A model generated the notes under the pieces. That model was not told where the DNA came from and searched no databases. It worked only from the letters and a program-made list of their open reading frames with translations. Position numbers and translations under genes: made by a program. Of a DNA stretch of 64,000 nucleotides, positions 18,769-28,129 are shown piece by piece. This DNA comes from Modestobacter sp. VKM Ac-2986 (lineage in GTDB: Bacteria; Actinomycetota; Actinomycetes; Mycobacteriales; Geodermatophilaceae). The number at the start of each line of letters is the position of its first letter. Position 1 is the stretch's first letter. The stretch is taken from assembly GCF_026967795.1 (NCBI RefSeq), contig NZ_JAPVBH010000001.1, positions 186,001 to 250,000 of the forward strand, given 5' to 3'.

Positions 18769-18807
18769 CAGGAGGGGGCGACCTGGGGAAGAGGCCGCCC
18801 CCTCCTG
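18769..18807. terminator. Bidirectional terminator between yqgE and lipoprotein gene
   Basis: Perfect 12-bp arms (CAGGAGGGGGCG and its complement) with a 15-nt loop between two converging genes. The following GGTCCTTCG touches the lipoprotein stop codon, matching the tail of the AAGGACC repeat family. Confidence 0.78.
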
Positions 18808-18826
18808 TGCTGTCCGGGGTCCTTCG

Positions 18827-19612
18827 TCAGAGGCCCAGCGTGCTGGCGATCTCCGGGTGCGCGGTCAGGTCGACCGTGTCGGCGTCGGCGGGCAGCGGGA
18901 TCTCCCGCTCGCCGTGGTCGGACAGGTCGATCGTGACGTCGAAGTCCTGCAGCCGCGTCACGTACTGCAGCAGCAGCCGGCTCTCCGTCCCCACGGCGAT
19001 CGTGGCGCCGGTGCCGCTCTGGAACAGCGAGGCCAGCTCGCCGTCGATCTGCTGCGCGCCCCGCCAGGTGTACTCACCGAAGGACCCCGGGTCGTCGGCG
19101 GTGTCGGCCGACAGGCGGGTGACCATCTGCACCAGCACGTCCAGCAGCGAGGCGGTCCCGTTGGCGCCGGTGGCGGTGACCGGCCGGCGGACGTAGGTCG
19201 CGGCCGGGAGCCCGGCGCCGCTGAGCGCCTCGGCCAGCCCCGGGACGTCGCCCTGGTAGAGCTCCTCCTCGCTGAAGAACAGCGTGCGGGTCTCCTCGGG
19301 CCGGCCGTCGCCGTAGGTGGTCACGGCCTGGGCACGGCCGATGCCGCCCTGGAAGTCGATCTCGCCGGTGAGGGTCAGCTCGGCGCCCTGGGCGTAGGGC
19401 GCGCGGACCTCGAAGTCGGCGCCACCGGCCTCGCGGTCGGCGTACAGGACCTGGCTGAGGACCTCGGCCTCCTGGGTGCTGACCGGGTCACCGGGCGTCC
19501 GCTGCGCGGCCTCGTCCGCACCACAGCCGGCCAGCAGTGCGGCGACCACGCCGAGGACCGCGACCCGGGAGGACAGGCGCGCGAGCGGACGAGGACGGCG
19601 GAGGGAGCGCAT
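18827..19612 (-). CDS. Putative lipoprotein, LppX/LprG-like
   Basis: A 261-residue exported protein. The signal peptide ends in a lipobox LLAGC (Cys about 31), preceded by RVAVLGVVAALLAG, so it should be lipid-anchored outside the membrane. The rest is a single soluble domain of alternating strands with charged residues, compatible with an LppX/LprG-type lipid-carrier fold, but this cannot be confirmed by eye. The ATG at 19612 places the arginine-rich n-region directly before the hydrophobic core; an upstream in-frame start (19645) would add 11 residues from the hairpin repeat. Immediately upstream lies repeat copy B. Confidence 0.7.
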   Translation of the reverse strand: MRSLRRPRPLARLSSRVAVLGVVAALLAGCGADEAAQRTPGDPVSTQEAEVLSQVLYADREAGGADFEVRAPYAQGAELTLTGEIDFQGGIGRAQAVTTYGDGRPEETRTLFFSEEELYQGDVPGLAEALSGAGLPAATYVRRPVTATGANGTASLLDVLVQMVTRLSADTADDPGSFGEYTWRGAQQIDGELASLFQSGTGATIAVGTESRLLLQYVTRLQDFDVTIDLSDHGEREIPLPADADTVDLTAHPEIASTLGL

Positions 19613-19624
19613 GGGCTCAAGCGT

Positions 19625-19682
19625 AAGGACCTCCTCGCCCCCCACCCCTCGCGAGCTCGGGGCGGGCCCCTGCGAGGAGGCC
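19625..19682. repeat. Hairpin repeat, AAGGACC family, copy B
   Basis: Outer stem CCTCCTCG/CGAGGAGG (19630-19637/19673-19680), inner stem with one mismatch, loop core TCGCGAGCTC. In plus orientation it begins AAGGACCTCCTCG like copy A. Unlike the others it lies upstream of a start codon rather than just after a stop. Confidence 0.68.
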
Positions 19683-19690
19683 GAACAGAC

Positions 19691-19722
19691 CAGGGCCCCG
19701 GACCGTGAGGTCCGGGGCCCTG
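19691..19722 (-). terminator. Terminator of ino1
   Basis: Perfect 14-bp GC-rich arms with a 4-nt loop, 14 bp past the ino1 stop. Confidence 0.88.
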
Positions 19723-19735
19723 TGTGGGACCTGCG

Positions 19736-20815
19736 TCAGCGCTCGACGTCGCCGCGGATGAAGGCCTCGACGGCGTCCCGCGCGGTGCTGTCGTCGTACT
19801 GCTCCGGCGGGCTCTTCATGAAGTACGAGGACGCCGACAGGATCGGGCCACCGATGCCGCGGTCCTTGGCGATCTTCGCGGCGCGGACGGCGTCGATGAT
19901 GATGCCGGCCGAGTTCGGGGAGTCCCAGACCTCGAGCTTGTACTCCAGGCTCAGCGGGACGTCGCCGAACGCGCGGCCCTCGAGGCGGACGTAGGCCCAC
20001 TTGCGGTCCGACAGCCACGGCACGTGGTCCGAGGGGCCGATGTGGACGTTGTCCTTGCCCATGTCCCGGTCGACCTGGCTGGTGACGGCCTGGGTCTTGG
20101 AGATCTTCTTGGACTCCAGGCGCTCGCGTTCGAGCATGTTCTTGAAGTCCATGTTGCCGCCGACGTTGAGCTGCATGGTGCGGTCGAGCTGCACGCCGCG
20201 GTCCTCGAAGAGCTTGGCCAGCACGCGGTGGGTGATGGTGGCGCCGACCTGGCTCTTGATGTCGTCGCCGACGATCGGCACACCGGCGTCGGTGAACTTC
20301 TGCGCCCACTCCGGCGTCCCGGCGATGAAGACGGGCAGGGCGTTGACGAAGGCGACGTTCGCGTCGATGGCGGCCTGTGCGTAGAACTCCGCGGCCTGCT
20401 GCGAACCGACGGGCAGGTAGCAGACGAGGACGTCGGCGCCGGACTCGCGGAGGGCGGCGACCACGTCGACCGGGGTCTCGTCGGACTCCTCGACGATCTC
20501 GCGGTAGTACTTGCCCAGCCCGTCGAGGGTGGTGCCGCGCTGGACGGTCACGCCGAGCGGCGGGACGTCGGCGATCTTGATCGTGTTGTTCTGGCTGGCG
20601 GAGATCGCCTCGGACAGGTCGCGGCCGACCTTCTTGCCGTCGACGTCGAACGCGGCGACGAACTCGATGTCGGAGACGTGGTAGTCACCGAACCGGACGT
20701 GCATGAGGCCGGGGACCGTGGCGGTCTCGTCGGCGTCCTTGTAGTACTCCACGCCCTGGACGAGCGAGGCGGCGCAGTTCCCGACGCCGACGATGGCGAC
20801 CTTGACCGATGCCAT
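19736..20815 (-). CDS. ino1: Inositol-3-phosphate synthase
   Basis: A 359-residue NAD-dependent enzyme that converts glucose 6-phosphate to inositol 3-phosphate, the first step toward phosphatidylinositol, PIMs and mycothiol. The N-terminus [21 protein letters not shown] contains the Rossmann motif, followed by [11 protein letters not shown], the conserved [17 protein letters not shown] and [12 protein letters not shown] segments and [12 protein letters not shown]. The ATG at 20815 with GGAGGGAG upstream fixes the start; earlier in-frame codons read as low-complexity. It follows padR on the same strand, a pairing conserved in mycobacteria (Rv0046c-Rv0047c), so PadR may control it. Confidence 0.96.
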   Translation of the reverse strand: MASVKVAIVGVGNCAASLVQGVEYYKDADETATVPGLMHVRFGDYHVSDIEFVAAFDVDGKKVGRDLSEAISASQNNTIKIADVPPLGVTVQRGTTLDGLGKYYREIVEESDETPVDVVAALRESGADVLVCYLPVGSQQAAEFYAQAAIDANVAFVNALPVFIAGTPEWAQKFTDAGVPIVGDDIKSQVGATITHRVLAKLFEDRGVQLDRTMQLNVGGNMDFKNMLERERLESKKISKTQAVTSQVDRDMGKDNVHIGPSDHVPWLSDRKWAYVRLEGRAFGDVPLSLEYKLEVWDSPNSAGIIIDAVRAAKIAKDRGIGGPILSASSYFMKSPPEQYDDSTARDAVEAFIRGDVER

Positions 20816-20833
20816 GGACTGTCTCCCTCCGGC

Positions 20834-20851
20834 GGGCCCCGCGCGGGGCCC
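20834..20851 (-). terminator. Hairpin between padR and ino1
   Basis: An 18-bp perfect palindrome in the 55-bp gap. It may terminate or attenuate padR read-through into ino1; its role is not clear from position alone. Confidence 0.45.
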
Positions 20852-20870
20852 GGACGATGTGCGGTGCGGA

Positions 20871-21503
20871 TCAGGTGGTGCTGGTCGAGCTGTGCGGTGC
20901 GGGTGGTGCTGTCCGAGGGGCCGGCGGCTCGGTCGCCGGCGGTGCGGCACCGGGGTCGGTGCGCTCGCTGTCGATCAGCTCGGTCAGCCAGCGGACCTCG
21001 CGGTCGACGGAGTCCAGGCCGTGCCGCTGCAGCTCGAGCGTGTAGCGGTCCAGGCGCTCCTGCGTGCGGCGGAGCGACTCCAGGAGCCGGTCGCGTTGGC
21101 GCTCGAGCGTGCGGCGGCGGCCCTCGAGGATCCGCAGCCGGACGTCGGCCGCGGTGTGGGCGAAGTTGGCGAGGTGGACCCCGAAGCGGCCCTCGTCGTC
21201 GTAGGCCTCGGGGCCGGCCTCGCTGACCAGGTCGGCGAAGCGCTCCCGCCCCGCGGGCGTGATCGTGTAGACGACCTTGCCGCGCCGGCCGGTGAGCGTC
21301 GGGGCGTCGGCGGGCAGCAGGGCCCGCGGGGTCGGCTCGTCGCTGGAGATGAGCCCGGCGGCGTGCATGCGCTTGAGCGCGGGATAGAGCGAGCCGTAGG
21401 AGATGCTGCGCCGCCCGCCCAGGACGGCGGCGAGCTCCTTGCGCAGCTCGTAGCCGTGCACGGGCGACTGGTGCAGCAACCCCAGGATGGCGAACTCGAG
21501 CAC
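20871..21503 (-). CDS. PadR family transcriptional regulator
   Basis: A 210-residue regulator. The first 80 residues form the PadR winged helix ([20 protein letters not shown], then [14 protein letters not shown]), the middle is the charged Vir/PadR_C coiled-coil helix pair ([20 protein letters not shown]) for dimerisation, and the tail is Pro/Ala-rich. GTG at 21503 has GAGG at a good distance. A perfect 10-bp inverted repeat lies 25 bp before its start and is very probably its own operator. Target genes beyond itself are likely ino1 downstream and possibly ponA across the divergent region (inference). Confidence 0.9.
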   Translation of the reverse strand: MLEFAILGLLHQSPVHGYELRKELAAVLGGRRSISYGSLYPALKRMHAAGLISSDEPTPRALLPADAPTLTGRRGKVVYTITPAGRERFADLVSEAGPEAYDDEGRFGVHLANFAHTAADVRLRILEGRRRTLERQRDRLLESLRRTQERLDRYTLELQRHGLDSVDREVRWLTELIDSERTDPGAAPPATEPPAPRTAPPAPHSSTSTT

Positions 21504-21527
21504 CGTGTCACCTCACTCTCGGCTGGT

Positions 21528-21550
21528 CGATGTATCGAGACGATACATCG
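21528..21550. promoter_or_regulatory. Probable PadR operator
   Basis: Perfect inverted repeat CGATGTATCG-AGA-CGATACATCG. ATGT...ACAT ends are typical of PadR sites. It stands out as AT-rich in an otherwise GC-rich region and lies just upstream of the padR start codon. Confidence 0.8.
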
Positions 21551-21904
21551 GAGTGTGGCGCAGACCGCAAGTCGGGACGTCCCGTCGCGTGGCCATGGCG
21601 ACATCGCGGGAGTGCCTGCACGGGCCGTGGGTTGCGTACATTGACGGCGGTGCCCGGACGACGGGCGGTGGCGGACCCCGGGGTCCGGCCGGCCCGGGAC
21701 GGCCACCACGCAGCGCCGGCGCCGCGTCGCGACGGAGCGGTCGACGCCGCACGGCTGGGTCCGGTGTGCCGTGTGGTGCACAGGAGCCGGATCCCGGTCC
21801 GTGCGCTGCCCGCACACAGCCAGAGACGGCATCCTGGGTGATGCCGGGCGGGGCGACACCCTCGCCACCCGACATCCCTCGAGCAGCAGGAAAGGGGCCA
21901 CCGC
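21551..21904. other. Divergent intergenic region padR/ponA, remainder
   Basis: About 350 bp between the operator and ponA. No coding potential was accepted here and no second copy of the operator was found. It must contain the ponA promoter, but no convincing -35/-10 pair could be read. The end (AGGAAAGGGG near 21890) is the ponA ribosome-binding site. Confidence 0.5.
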
Positions 21905-24466
21905 GTGCCTCCCTTCGACGAGACCAGTCGCGTCGGCCCCAGTGCCGGCTCGGTGCGCCGCCCTCCGGCGGCGCGGTCGGCGAACGGTGGCGGCGGCGCC
22001 GCACCGCGTCGGCCCGCGCCGCCGAGCCGCACCCGGGCGACGGCCTCCCGCAGCGGTGAGGCACGTCCGCCGGCGGCCCGGTCCGGTGGCGGCAGCGGGC
22101 GACCCCCGGCCAAGCCGCCGACCGGGGGACGTCGTCCGGGTGGCTCGGGCAGTGGTGGCCCGGGCCGTCCGCCGGGTGGGGCGAAGCGCAAGCGCACCGG
22201 CAAGCAGCGGCGGCGGCGGTTCCTGAAGTTCCTCGCCGGCGCCTTCCTCAGCATGCTCGTGCTGCTGGGCGTGTTCGTCGGCGTCGTCTACGCCTCGACC
22301 GACGTCCCCTCGCCCGAGTCGATCACCAACAAGCAGACGACGGTCCTCTACTACTCCGACGGCGTCACCGAGATGGCCCGGCTGTCCGACGGGGAGAACC
22401 GCACCAGCGTCCCGCTCGCGCAGATCTCCGAGCCGGCCCGGAACGCCGTGCTCGCCGCGGAGAACAAGGGCTTCTACTCCGACCCGGGCATCTCCTTCAC
22501 CGGCATCGCCCGGGCGGCCTACAACAACGTCACCGGCGGCTCCACGCAGGGCGGGTCGACGATCACCCAGCAGTACGTGAAGAACGCGATCCTGAACTCC
22601 GACCAGACCTTCAGCCGCAAGTTCAAGGAGCTCTTCCTCGCGGTCAAGCTGGACAACGAGTACTCCAAGGACGAGATCCTGGAGAACTACCTCAACACCA
22701 TCTACTTCGGCCGCGGCGCCTACGGCATCGAGACCGCGGCGAACACCTACTTCGGCGTGCCGGCGTCCCAGCTGACCGCCGAGCAGGGCGCGGTGCTCGC
22801 GGTGCTGATCCGCAACCCCAGCGCCAACGACCCCGAGACCAACCCCGAGGGCGCGCAGAAGCGCTGGGGCCTGGTGCTCGACGCCATGGTCGAGTCCGGC
22901 TGGGTCGACCCGGCCGCGCGGACGCCGATGGTCTACCCACCGGTGCAGCCCAAGAAGGGCGCCAACCTGGGCATCCCGTCCGGGCCGGAGGGCCTCATCG
23001 TCGAGCAGGTGCTCGACGAGCTGGCTTCCCCGGACATGGGCTTCGAGAACGTCGAGGGCGCCGGCCTGCGGGTCACCACCACGATCAACAAGGGCCACCA
23101 GGAGGCCGCCGTCGCCGCGGTGAACGACGTGATGGAGGGCGAGGACAAGGACCTGCGGCAGGCCCTCGTGGCGATCGACCCCCGCACCGGTGGCGTGCTG
23201 GCATACTACGGCAACAAGCAGCACGGCAGCGACGACCCGACCGTCGACACCACCGACTACGCCCAGGCATACAAGCAGCCGGGTTCGTCGTTCAAGCCGT
23301 ACACGGTCGCCACGGCGCTGCAGAACGGCTTCAGCGTCGACTCCAAGCGCGACGGCACGTCCCCGCAGGAGTTCAAGGACCGCGAGCGCGAGGTCGTGAA
23401 CTCGAACAACGCGCAGTGCGCCGCCTGCACGATCAAGGAGGCGGTCACCCGGTCGCTGAACACCACCTTCTACGGGCTGGCCTTCGACATGGGCCCGGCG
23501 AAGGTGGCCGAGCAGGCGCGGGCGGCGATGGGCATCGACGCGACCTGGCCGGACGACGCCACCGTGCCGGAGACGCTGCGCGGCAAGCCGACGCTGGCCA
23601 GCCCGCAGAACGGCCAGACCGGTGGGGCCATCGGCATCGGTGAGTACGAGGTCCGCCCGATCGACCAGGCCGTCGGCTTCGCCACGCTGGCCGCGGGCGG
23701 GATGTACCACGAGCGGCACTTCGTGGCCCAGGTCGCCGACAGCACCGGCGCGGTCGTGCGCACCGTGACCGGTGCCGAGAACGCCCGGTCGGTCATCCCG
23801 GCCGACGTCGCCAGCGACACCACGTTCTCCATGGACGGGGTGGCCAAGGCGTCCAAGCGCCTGCTGGAGGGCAACCGCCCGGTGGCTTCCAAGACCGGCA
23901 CCCAGGGGCTGGGCGCGGAGAACTCCGACGCCTGGATGGTCGGGTTCACCCCGTCGATCTCCACGGCCGTGTGGATGGGCACCCAGGGCATCGCGCCCAT
24001 CCGCAACGCCCAGGACGACATCATCTACGGCTCCGGCCTGCCCGGTGCGATCTGGCAGCAGTTCATGGACACCGTGCTGGCCGGCACCCCGGAGGAGCCG
24101 CTGCCCACCAAGGCGGTGATCAAGGCCGACTCGTCGGTGACCGACGCCGCCGAGGAGACGACCGAGGCGCCGGCCACCAGCAGCGAGGCGCAGGCGACCC
24201 AGGTGCAGCAGGAGCGCCCCGCACCGGCGTCCTCGACCGCCGCCGCCCCGACCACCGGAGCGGCCGAGCAGCGGGCTCGGGACCGGGCGAGGACGGAGGC
24301 CGAGCGGGCGCGTCAGGCGGCAGCCGAGGCGAGCAGGTCGGCCGCGGCGGCGAGCAGCTCGGCAGCGGCGGAGACCACGCCCGCGCCCGTCACCGAGGAA
24401 CCCGACACCGAGCAGCCCGTGCCGTCGGGTCCGGTGCAGCCGGTCCCCACCCAGAGCACCAACTGA
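21905..24466 (+). CDS. ponA: Bifunctional class A penicillin-binding protein
   Basis: An 853-residue peptidoglycan synthase. Residues 1-105 are a cytoplasmic Gly/Pro/Arg-rich tail, followed by a signal-anchor helix (about 106-130), the GT51 glycosyltransferase domain (ENKGFYSDPG in place of the usual EDxxFxxHxG, then GGSTITQQYVKN and NTIYFGRGAYG) and the transpeptidase domain with S461xxK (SSFK), S517LN and K663TG. The C-terminal 130 residues are a Glu/Ala/Thr-rich extracellular tail. GTG start with AGGAAAGGGG upstream. Gene order (padR-ponA-GT87) matches mycobacterial PonA1. Confidence 0.96.
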   Translation: MPPFDETSRVGPSAGSVRRPPAARSANGGGGAAPRRPAPPSRTRATASRSGEARPPAARSGGGSGRPPAKPPTGGRRPGGSGSGGPGRPPGGAKRKRTGKQRRRRFLKFLAGAFLSMLVLLGVFVGVVYASTDVPSPESITNKQTTVLYYSDGVTEMARLSDGENRTSVPLAQISEPARNAVLAAENKGFYSDPGISFTGIARAAYNNVTGGSTQGGSTITQQYVKNAILNSDQTFSRKFKELFLAVKLDNEYSKDEILENYLNTIYFGRGAYGIETAANTYFGVPASQLTAEQGAVLAVLIRNPSANDPETNPEGAQKRWGLVLDAMVESGWVDPAARTPMVYPPVQPKKGANLGIPSGPEGLIVEQVLDELASPDMGFENVEGAGLRVTTTINKGHQEAAVAAVNDVMEGEDKDLRQALVAIDPRTGGVLAYYGNKQHGSDDPTVDTTDYAQAYKQPGSSFKPYTVATALQNGFSVDSKRDGTSPQEFKDREREVVNSNNAQCAACTIKEAVTRSLNTTFYGLAFDMGPAKVAEQARAAMGIDATWPDDATVPETLRGKPTLASPQNGQTGGAIGIGEYEVRPIDQAVGFATLAAGGMYHERHFVAQVADSTGAVVRTVTGAENARSVIPADVASDTTFSMDGVAKASKRLLEGNRPVASKTGTQGLGAENSDAWMVGFTPSISTAVWMGTQGIAPIRNAQDDIIYGSGLPGAIWQQFMDTVLAGTPEEPLPTKAVIKADSSVTDAAEETTEAPATSSEAQATQVQQERPAPASSTAAAPTTGAAEQRARDRARTEAERARQAAAEASRSAAAASSSAAAETTPAPVTEEPDTEQPVPSGPVQPVPTQSTN

Positions 24467-24484
24467 CGCGGGCACACTGACCGC

Positions 24485-26017
24485 GTGACCGCACCGTCGA
24501 CGGGCCCGTCCTCTGCACTCCCGGAGGGCGGGCCCGTCGCGTCGGGCGCCTCCGCGGTGACCCGCCGGCGGGCCGACGCCGCCGTCCCGGGTGAGCCCGA
24601 CCGCGTCGTCCCCAGCTGGGTGGACCCGGTGGTCGCGCAGGCCAGCGAGGCCGTCGGTGGCCCGTGGGGCCGGCACGCCGTCACCGGTCAGGCGCTGTTC
24701 TGGACGCCGCTGCGGGTGTGCCTGCTGTTCACCGTGGCGGTGCTGGGGCTGGCCTGGGCCAAGCAGGCGCCGTGCGCGGACGGCGACTGGTCGGGCTCGA
24801 AGCAGTACACCCACCTCTGCTACAACGACGCCGTCCCGCTGTTCGGCATCCACGGCCAGGACGAGGGCCTGGTGCCCTACCTGGACTCCGCGGTCGAGTA
24901 CCCGGTGCTCACCGGTGGCCTGATGCAGCTGGCCGCGGTGGTCGGCCGGGCCTACGACGCGCTGGCCGCCGGTCCGGGCCTGCTGCCGGACACCGTGCCG
25001 GTGGAGACGTACTACGTCGCCACCTGCCTGCTGCTGTCCGCGCTGGCGCTGCTGGTCACCCGCGGCGTCCTGGGCCTGACCGGACGCCGTCCCTGGGACG
25101 CGGCGATGGTGGGCCTCTCGCCGTTGCTGCTGGTGCACGCCTTCACCAACTGGGACGCACTCGCCGTCGCGCTGACCACCTTCGGGATGCTCGCCTGGGC
25201 CCGTCGCCGTCCGGTGCTGGCCGGTGTGCTGATCGGCCTGGGGATCGCCGCCAAGCTCTACCCGGTGCTGCTGCTGGGCGCCCTGCTGGTGCTGTGCCTG
25301 CGCGCCGGCCGGCTGCGGGCCTGGGCGGCGACCACGGTGGCGGCGGCTCTCGCCTGGCTGGTGGTCAACGTGCCGGTCGCCCTGGCCGCGCCGGAGAACT
25401 GGGCCCGGTTCTTCAGCCTCAGCGACACCCGTCCGGCCAACCCGGAGAGCATCTGGGCGATGCTGCTGGACCTCACCGACGGGCAGGCCCTCGACGGGCC
25501 GCTGGCCACCGGGCAGACGCCGTCGGTGCTCAACGCGACCGTCGCGGTGCTGATGATCGCCACCTCGGCCGGGGTGGCCTTCCTGGCGCTGGCGGCACCC
25601 GTGCGCCCGCGGGTGCCGCAGCTGGCGTTCCTGCTGGTCGCGGCCTTCCTGCTGTTCAACAAGGTGTGGAGTCCGCAGTACTCGCTGTGGCTGCTCCCGC
25701 TGGCGGTGCTGGCCCGGCCGCGCTGGCGTGAGCTGCTCGTCTGGCAGGTCACCGAGGCCCTGGTCTGGCTCACCACGATGCTGTACTACCTCGGCACCGA
25801 CAACCGCGGCATCGGCGTCGAGTGGTTCTACCTGTCCGTCGGGGTGCGGGACGTCGTCGTCCTGGTGCTGGCCGGCCTCGTGGTGCGCGACGTCTGGCGC
25901 CCGGACGCCGACCTGGTGCGGCGCAGCTGGCCGGGCACCGACGACCCCGCCGGCGGGGTCCTCGACGGCACCCCCGACCGGTTCGTCCTGCGCCGCCGGC
26001 GGCTCGTGGCCGCCTAG
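24485..26017 (+). CDS. GT87 (DUF2029) family membrane glycosyltransferase
   Basis: A 510-residue polytopic protein with about ten hydrophobic segments after a hydrophilic N-terminus of 70 residues. The acidic stretch [15 protein letters not shown] in the first extracellular loop and [16 protein letters not shown] are typical of GT-C fold mannosyltransferases that use polyprenyl-phosphate-mannose. It follows ponA by 18 bp, as Rv0051 follows ponA1, and is likely in the same operon. The acceptor is unknown. Its stop overlaps the convergent endonuclease gene by 4 bp (CTAG), with no terminator between. Confidence 0.85.
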   Translation: MTAPSTGPSSALPEGGPVASGASAVTRRRADAAVPGEPDRVVPSWVDPVVAQASEAVGGPWGRHAVTGQALFWTPLRVCLLFTVAVLGLAWAKQAPCADGDWSGSKQYTHLCYNDAVPLFGIHGQDEGLVPYLDSAVEYPVLTGGLMQLAAVVGRAYDALAAGPGLLPDTVPVETYYVATCLLLSALALLVTRGVLGLTGRRPWDAAMVGLSPLLLVHAFTNWDALAVALTTFGMLAWARRRPVLAGVLIGLGIAAKLYPVLLLGALLVLCLRAGRLRAWAATTVAAALAWLVVNVPVALAAPENWARFFSLSDTRPANPESIWAMLLDLTDGQALDGPLATGQTPSVLNATVAVLMIATSAGVAFLALAAPVRPRVPQLAFLLVAAFLLFNKVWSPQYSLWLLPLAVLARPRWRELLVWQVTEALVWLTTMLYYLGTDNRGIGVEWFYLSVGVRDVVVLVLAGLVVRDVWRPDADLVRRSWPGTDDPAGGVLDGTPDRFVLRRRRLVAA

Positions 26018-26826
26018 GCGAGGGCCTCGCGGAGCAGGCTGATCTCCTCGGCGTGACCGGCGGCGTCACCGGGGGTCTCCAGCACGACCGGGGCGCCGGC
26101 GGCGCGGGCGACGCCGACCAGCAGCTCCAGCGGGATCTTCCCCGCGCCCAGCGGTGCGTGCCGGTCGCGCCCGGAGGCGGCGGGGTCGCGGCTGTTGTTC
26201 AGGTGCACCAGGTCGATCCGCCCGGTGACCGCCCGGACGTCGTCCACCACGCGGGTGAGGTCCCAGCCGGCGGCCCAGGCGTGGCAGGTGTCCAGTACGA
26301 ACCCGGCGCCGAACACCCCCACGGCGTCCCAGAGCCTGGCCACGGCGGCCAGCTCACGGGCCATCGCGTTGTCCCCGCCTGCGGTGTTCTCGATCAGCAC
26401 CGGGACGCCGAACCCGCCCTCGTCGGCCTGCCGGGAGAACGTCTTGCGCCAGTTGTCGACGCCGGCTGCCGGGTCGTCCTTGGCGAGCACGTGCCCGCCG
26501 TGCACGACCATGCCGGTCGCCCCGACGGCCGCCGAGGCCGCCGCGTGCTGGGCGAGCAGCTTGCGGCTGGGGATGCGGATCCGGTTGTTGGTCGAGGCGA
26601 CGTTGACGATGTAGGGCGCGTGCACGAAGACGGCGACGTCGGAGGCCAGCAGGTCCGCGGCGTCCGGGCGGGGCAGCGGCTTCTTCCAGCCCTGCGGGTC
26701 GGCGAGGAACACCTGGACGGCGTCGGCGTCCATCTCCGCGGCGCGGGCCAGCGGGCCGCCGTCGTCCAGCTCGTTGTCCTCGGTCAGGCCCGGTCCGACG
26801 TGCACACCGATCAGCTGCTCAGCCAC
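26014..26826 (-). CDS. nfo: Endonuclease IV-like AP endonuclease
   Basis: A 270-residue TIM-barrel protein of the AP endonuclease 2 family, cutting DNA 5' of abasic sites in base-excision repair. Metal-ligand segments are visible: [44 protein letters not shown] and [12 protein letters not shown], giving the expected His/Glu/Asp set. Length is near the family norm (about 280). GTG start at 26826. It runs against the GT87 gene and diverges from the rpsF operon. A sugar-isomerase-like function is possible in this fold, but the motif set favours the nuclease. Confidence 0.88.
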   Translation of the reverse strand: MAEQLIGVHVGPGLTEDNELDDGGPLARAAEMDADAVQVFLADPQGWKKPLPRPDAADLLASDVAVFVHAPYIVNVASTNNRIRIPSRKLLAQHAAASAAVGATGMVVHGGHVLAKDDPAAGVDNWRKTFSRQADEGGFGVPVLIENTAGGDNAMARELAAVARLWDAVGVFGAGFVLDTCHAWAAGWDLTRVVDDVRAVTGRIDLVHLNNSRDPAASGRDRHAPLGAGKIPLELLVGVARAAGAPVVLETPGDAAGHAEEISLLREALA

Positions 26827-26984
26827 CCGGCGACCCTAGTGCGCGCGCCGGTGCCCGGGCCCGCTGAACCGGCCCGTCCACAGCGCGGAGGACCTGAGGT
26901 GGCCGCGCTGGTAGCCTGTGCGGTGCTCGTCCCGTCTGCTGCCCGCTCCCGTGGGTCACGGCGGGGTGGGCGACGCGTGTACGA

Positions 26985-27030
26985 CCCTCCTGCTGCAGAT
27001 CCCCTGCGGCCGCTGAGACCAGAGGAGGTG
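26985..27030 (+). promoter_or_regulatory. rpsF leader with possible Shine-Dalgarno-masking hairpin
   Basis: CCTCCT at 26986-26991 can pair with the rpsF Shine-Dalgarno AGGAGG at 27023-27028, with CTGCAG...CTGCGG between them. Leaders that bind the S6:S18 complex are known in front of rpsF in many bacteria; a match to that structure is only suggested here. Confidence 0.35.
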
Positions 27031-27039
27031 GGGTTCTCC

Positions 27040-27327
27040 GTGCGTCACTACGAACTGATGATCATCCTCGACCCCGAGCTCGAGGAGCGCACCATCGCTC
27101 CCAGCCTGGACCGTTTCCTGACCGTCGTCACCAACTCCGGTGGCACCGTCAAGACCGAGATCTGGGGCCGCCGTCGGCTGGCCTACGAGATCCAGAAGAA
27201 GGTCGAGGGCATCTACGCCATCGTCGACATCCAGGCCGAGCCTGCCGCTGTCGCCGAGCTGGACCGCCAGCTGAACCTCAACGAGTCCATCCTGCGCACC
27301 AAGCTGATGCGGCCCGAGGTCCACTGA
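27040..27327 (+). CDS. rpsF: 30S ribosomal protein S6
   Basis: A 95-residue bS6, which pairs with S18 on the 30S platform. The start [16 protein letters not shown] is classical, and GRRRLAYEI and GIYAIVDI follow. The GTG at 27040 lies 12 bp after AGAGGAGG; the frame is open far upstream but without homology. It is the first gene of rpsF-ssb-rpsR-rplI, all closely spaced (2, 60 and 2 bp). Confidence 0.97.
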   Translation: MRHYELMIILDPELEERTIAPSLDRFLTVVTNSGGTVKTEIWGRRRLAYEIQKKVEGIYAIVDIQAEPAAVAELDRQLNLNESILRTKLMRPEVH

Positions 27328-27329
27328 CC

Positions 27330-27830
27330 ATGGCCGGCGAGACCGTCATCACCGTCATCGGGAACCTGACGGCCGACCCGGAGCTGCGGTTCACCCCGTC
27401 CGGCGCCGCCGTCGCCAACTTCACCGTCGCCTCGACCCCCCGCACCTTCGACCGTCAGTCGCAGGAGTGGAAGGACGGCGAGGCGCTGTTCCTGAGGTGC
27501 AACGTCTGGCGTCAGGCGGCGGAGAACGTCGCCGAGTCCCTCACCCGCGGTTCGCGGGTCATCGTGTCGGGGCGGCTCAAGCAGCGCTCCTTCGACACGA
27601 AGGAGGGCGAGAAGCGCACCGTCATCGAGCTCGAGGTCGACGAGATCGGCCCCTCGCTCCGTTACGCCACGGCCAAGGTCACCCGCGCTGCACGCAGCGA
27701 GGGTGGCGGCGGCGGCGGTGGTTTCGGCGGCGGCAACGGTGGCGGTGGCGGCGGCGGCGGCTTCTCCGGCGGCGGTGCGAGCGACCCCTGGTCGACTCCC
27801 CCGGCGTCCTCGGACGAGCCTCCCTTCTGA
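27330..27830 (+). CDS. ssb: Single-stranded DNA-binding protein
   Basis: A 166-residue SSB. The OB fold covers 1-115 ([38 protein letters not shown]). A glycine-rich linker follows, and the C-terminal acidic tip is SDEPPF, which binds replication and repair proteins. It starts 2 bp after the rpsF stop, in the standard rpsF-ssb-rpsR order. The glycine linker is coded by GGC/GGT runs that form a simple nucleotide repeat. Confidence 0.97.
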   Translation: MAGETVITVIGNLTADPELRFTPSGAAVANFTVASTPRTFDRQSQEWKDGEALFLRCNVWRQAAENVAESLTRGSRVIVSGRLKQRSFDTKEGEKRTVIELEVDEIGPSLRYATAKVTRAARSEGGGGGGGFGGGNGGGGGGGGFSGGGASDPWSTPPASSDEPPF

Positions 27831-27890
27831 ACCGGGCCCCTCACGGGCGCCCACTCACATCTCTGAACTGATCTCCCAGGAGAACCCCAA

Positions 27891-28127
27891 GTGCCGAAGC
27901 CTCCCCCCCGCAAGATCAAGAAGAAGGTCTGCCAGTTCTGCAAGGACAAGGCGACCTACGTGGACTACAAGGACACGACCCTGCTGCGGAAGTTCATCTC
28001 CGACCGCGGCAAGATCCGTGCCCGCCGCGTCAGCGGCAACTGCAGCCAGCACCAGCGTGACGTCGCCGTGGCCGTGAAGAACAGCCGCGAGATGGCACTG
28101 CTGCCCTACACCTCCACGGCGCGCTGA
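27891..28127 (+). CDS. rpsR: 30S ribosomal protein S18
   Basis: A 78-residue bS18 that binds next to S6 on the 30S subunit. [10 protein letters not shown] and [15 protein letters not shown] show a Cys-X2-Cys pair and a later Cys-X3-His, meaning the zinc-binding (C+) form. Actinobacteria often carry a second, cysteine-free copy elsewhere that is used when zinc is low. GTG start; CAGGAG lies about 12 bp upstream. Confidence 0.97.
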   Translation: MPKPPPRKIKKKVCQFCKDKATYVDYKDTTLLRKFISDRGKIRARRVSGNCSQHQRDVAVAVKNSREMALLPYTSTAR

Positions 28128-28129
28128 CC

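Noticed and set aside
20984-25138. 1384-codon minus-strand frame opposite ponA and the GT87 gene
   Set aside because: Shadow of ponA, whose catalytic motifs are intact on the plus strand.
27703-27780. Regulatory GGC/GGT repeat in ssb
   Set aside because: Simply codes the glycine linker of SSB.
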